Shown here: positions 5,382 to 6,012 of the stretch, one piece after another
How positions within the stretch are numbered: position 1 is the first letter of the stretch
Layout of the letters: each line of letters starts with the position of its first letter
Source of the DNA: an uncultured Macromonas sp.
GTDB lineage: Bacteria > Pseudomonadota > Gammaproteobacteria > Burkholderiales > Burkholderiaceae
Direction: 5' to 3'
Length of the DNA: 6,012 nucleotides
Assembly: GCA_946481585.1 (NCBI GenBank)
Contig: CAMLOF010000187.1
Span: forward strand, 1 to 6,012
The notes under the pieces: model-generated
What the model was told of the DNA's origin: nothing
Database searches by the model: none
The model's input: only the letters and a program-made list of their open reading frames with translations
Position numbers and translations under genes: made by a program

Positions 5382-5435
5382 AGTGTGCGGTTATGGGGTT
5401 AACCCGAGTGAGGTTCAGCCCCTTTTCCGCACACT
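5382..5435. repeat. Nested hairpin between TRAP receptor and dehydrogenase genes
   Basis: AGTGTGCGG (5382-5390) pairs perfectly with CCGCACACT (5427-5435). Inside, after a 4x4 internal loop (TTAT/TTTT), GGGG (5395-5398) pairs with CCCC (5419-5422). The apical part also holds the palindrome GGGTTAACCC (5396-5405). It begins 12 nt after the TRAP gene stop on the minus strand, the expected place for a terminator, but no T-run follows on either strand. It may be a weak or factor-dependent terminator or a 3'-end stabiliser. Confidence 0.5.
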
Positions 5436-5446
5436 GCCGTTACCGC

Positions 5447-6012
5447 TTACTTGCCGGTTTTCTTGGGGGCCGCAGCGCGAACCTTTTCCAGTTCGGTCTG
5501 GAGTTCCTTGACCGTGTCCTGGCCCACGATCACGCCGTAACGCGCCGTCACGGAGCGCAGCTTGTCACGCAGCTTGTCCACTTCGGCGGCCGGGAACTCG
5601 GTCACCTGCATGCCGTTCTTCTTCATGTTGTCCAGCGCCACGGCCACCTGGCTGCGGGCCTGCTGGCGCTGGTACTTGGCCGACTCCTTGGCGCCTTCGT
5701 CCACGATCTTTTTCTCGGCGGCCGACAGGCTGTCCCAGAACTTCTTGCTGATCAGCACCGACTGCGGGTTGTACTGGTGGTTGCTCAGCACCACGTGCTT
5801 CTGCACTTCGTAGAACTTGTTGGCGTTGATGACGGTGACCGGGTTCTCCTGGCCGTCAATGGCCTTCTGCTCCAGCGCGGCATAGACCTCGGGGAAGGGC
5901 AGCGGCGTGGGGTTGGCGCCCAGGGCCTTCACCCAGTCCACGTTGATGGGGTTGGGAATCACGCGCAGCTTCAGGCCTTCCAGGTCTTCCACCTTGGTGA
6001 TGGGGCGCTTGC
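5447..6012 (-). CDS. TRAP transporter substrate-binding protein (DctP family), 5' part outside the window
   Basis: The C-terminal 188 residues of a periplasmic DctP-type receptor. The frame stays open to the right edge, where KRPITKVEDLEGLKLRV is the usual RPI..DLKGLK(I/L)RV block, so the signal peptide and first lobe are cut off; the GTG at 5992 is internal, not a start. Family motifs are the ligand-binding Arg in LRVIPNP, the LPFPEVYAALEQKAIDGQENP block, and the FYEVQKHVVLSNHQYNPQSVLISKKFWDSL segment. The tail is Lys-rich (APKKTGK) and the gene ends at TAA 5447-5449. It would capture an organic acid in the periplasm for a DctQM permease. No DctQ or DctM is in the window; they may lie beyond the right edge or be encoded elsewhere. 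The ligand may be shikimate, quinate or a related acid given the neighbours (inference). Confidence 0.9.
   Translation of the reverse strand, partial: KRPITKVEDLEGLKLRVIPNPINVDWVKALGANPTPLPFPEVYAALEQKAIDGQENPVTVINANKFYEVQKHVVLSNHQYNPQSVLISKKFWDSLSAAEKKIVDEGAKESAKYQRQQARSQVAVALDNMKKNGMQVTEFPAAEVDKLRDKLRSVTARYGVIVGQDTVKELQTELEKVRAAAPKKTGK

Noticed and set aside
4299..5402. 367-codon plus-strand frame opposite the dehydrogenase
   Set aside because: Antisense to a gene with intact AroE catalytic and Rossmann motifs; its own product has no recognisable motif.

Overview
The window looks like a chromosomal segment from a GC-rich betaproteobacterium, most likely a member of the Comamonadaceae (Acidovorax, Delftia or Comamonas type). 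The codon use, the proteins, and the mix of an IclR regulator, a TRAP solute receptor and aromatic-pathway enzymes all point that way. Family-level placement is inference; no rRNA or marker gene is present.

Layout, left to right. (1) 10-783, minus: an IclR-family regulator of the PcaR/PcaU/PobR type. (2) 784-915: a 132-bp divergent promoter region with two operator-like palindromes. (3) 916-2742, plus: two tightly coupled genes. The first is a 4-hydroxyphenylpyruvate-dioxygenase-like (VOC) protein; the second is a TIM-barrel protein with the metal-binding residues of bacterial 3-dehydroshikimate dehydratase. Together they correspond to the two halves of the fused QuiC enzyme, here split and in reversed order. 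(4) 2743-3553: about 0.8 kb without a credible gene. It holds two related ~240-bp palindrome-rich elements in opposite orientation, bracketed by a 49-bp direct repeat and an outer 12-bp inverted repeat. (5) 3554-5261, minus: a shikimate dehydrogenase-like gene followed 4 nt later by a DMT/EamA transporter with a TTG start. (6) 5262-5446: an intergenic region with a strong PcaR-box-like site and a nested hairpin. (7) 5447 to the right edge, minus: the C-terminal part of a TRAP transporter substrate-binding protein.

Proposed biology (inference): a shikimate/dehydroshikimate catabolic module feeding the beta-ketoadipate pathway. The dehydrogenase, with NAD-type residues, would oxidise shikimate (or quinate) to the 3-dehydro compound. 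The dehydratase pair would convert 3-dehydroshikimate to protocatechuate. The regulator resembles those controlling protocatechuate genes. The TRAP receptor and the DMT protein would move substrate or intermediates. Operator-like sites both in the regulator/dehydratase promoter and upstream of the dehydrogenase suggest one regulon.

The least explained parts are the split dehydratase, whose HPPD-like partner lacks one metal-binding His, and the paired structured elements at 2862-3424.
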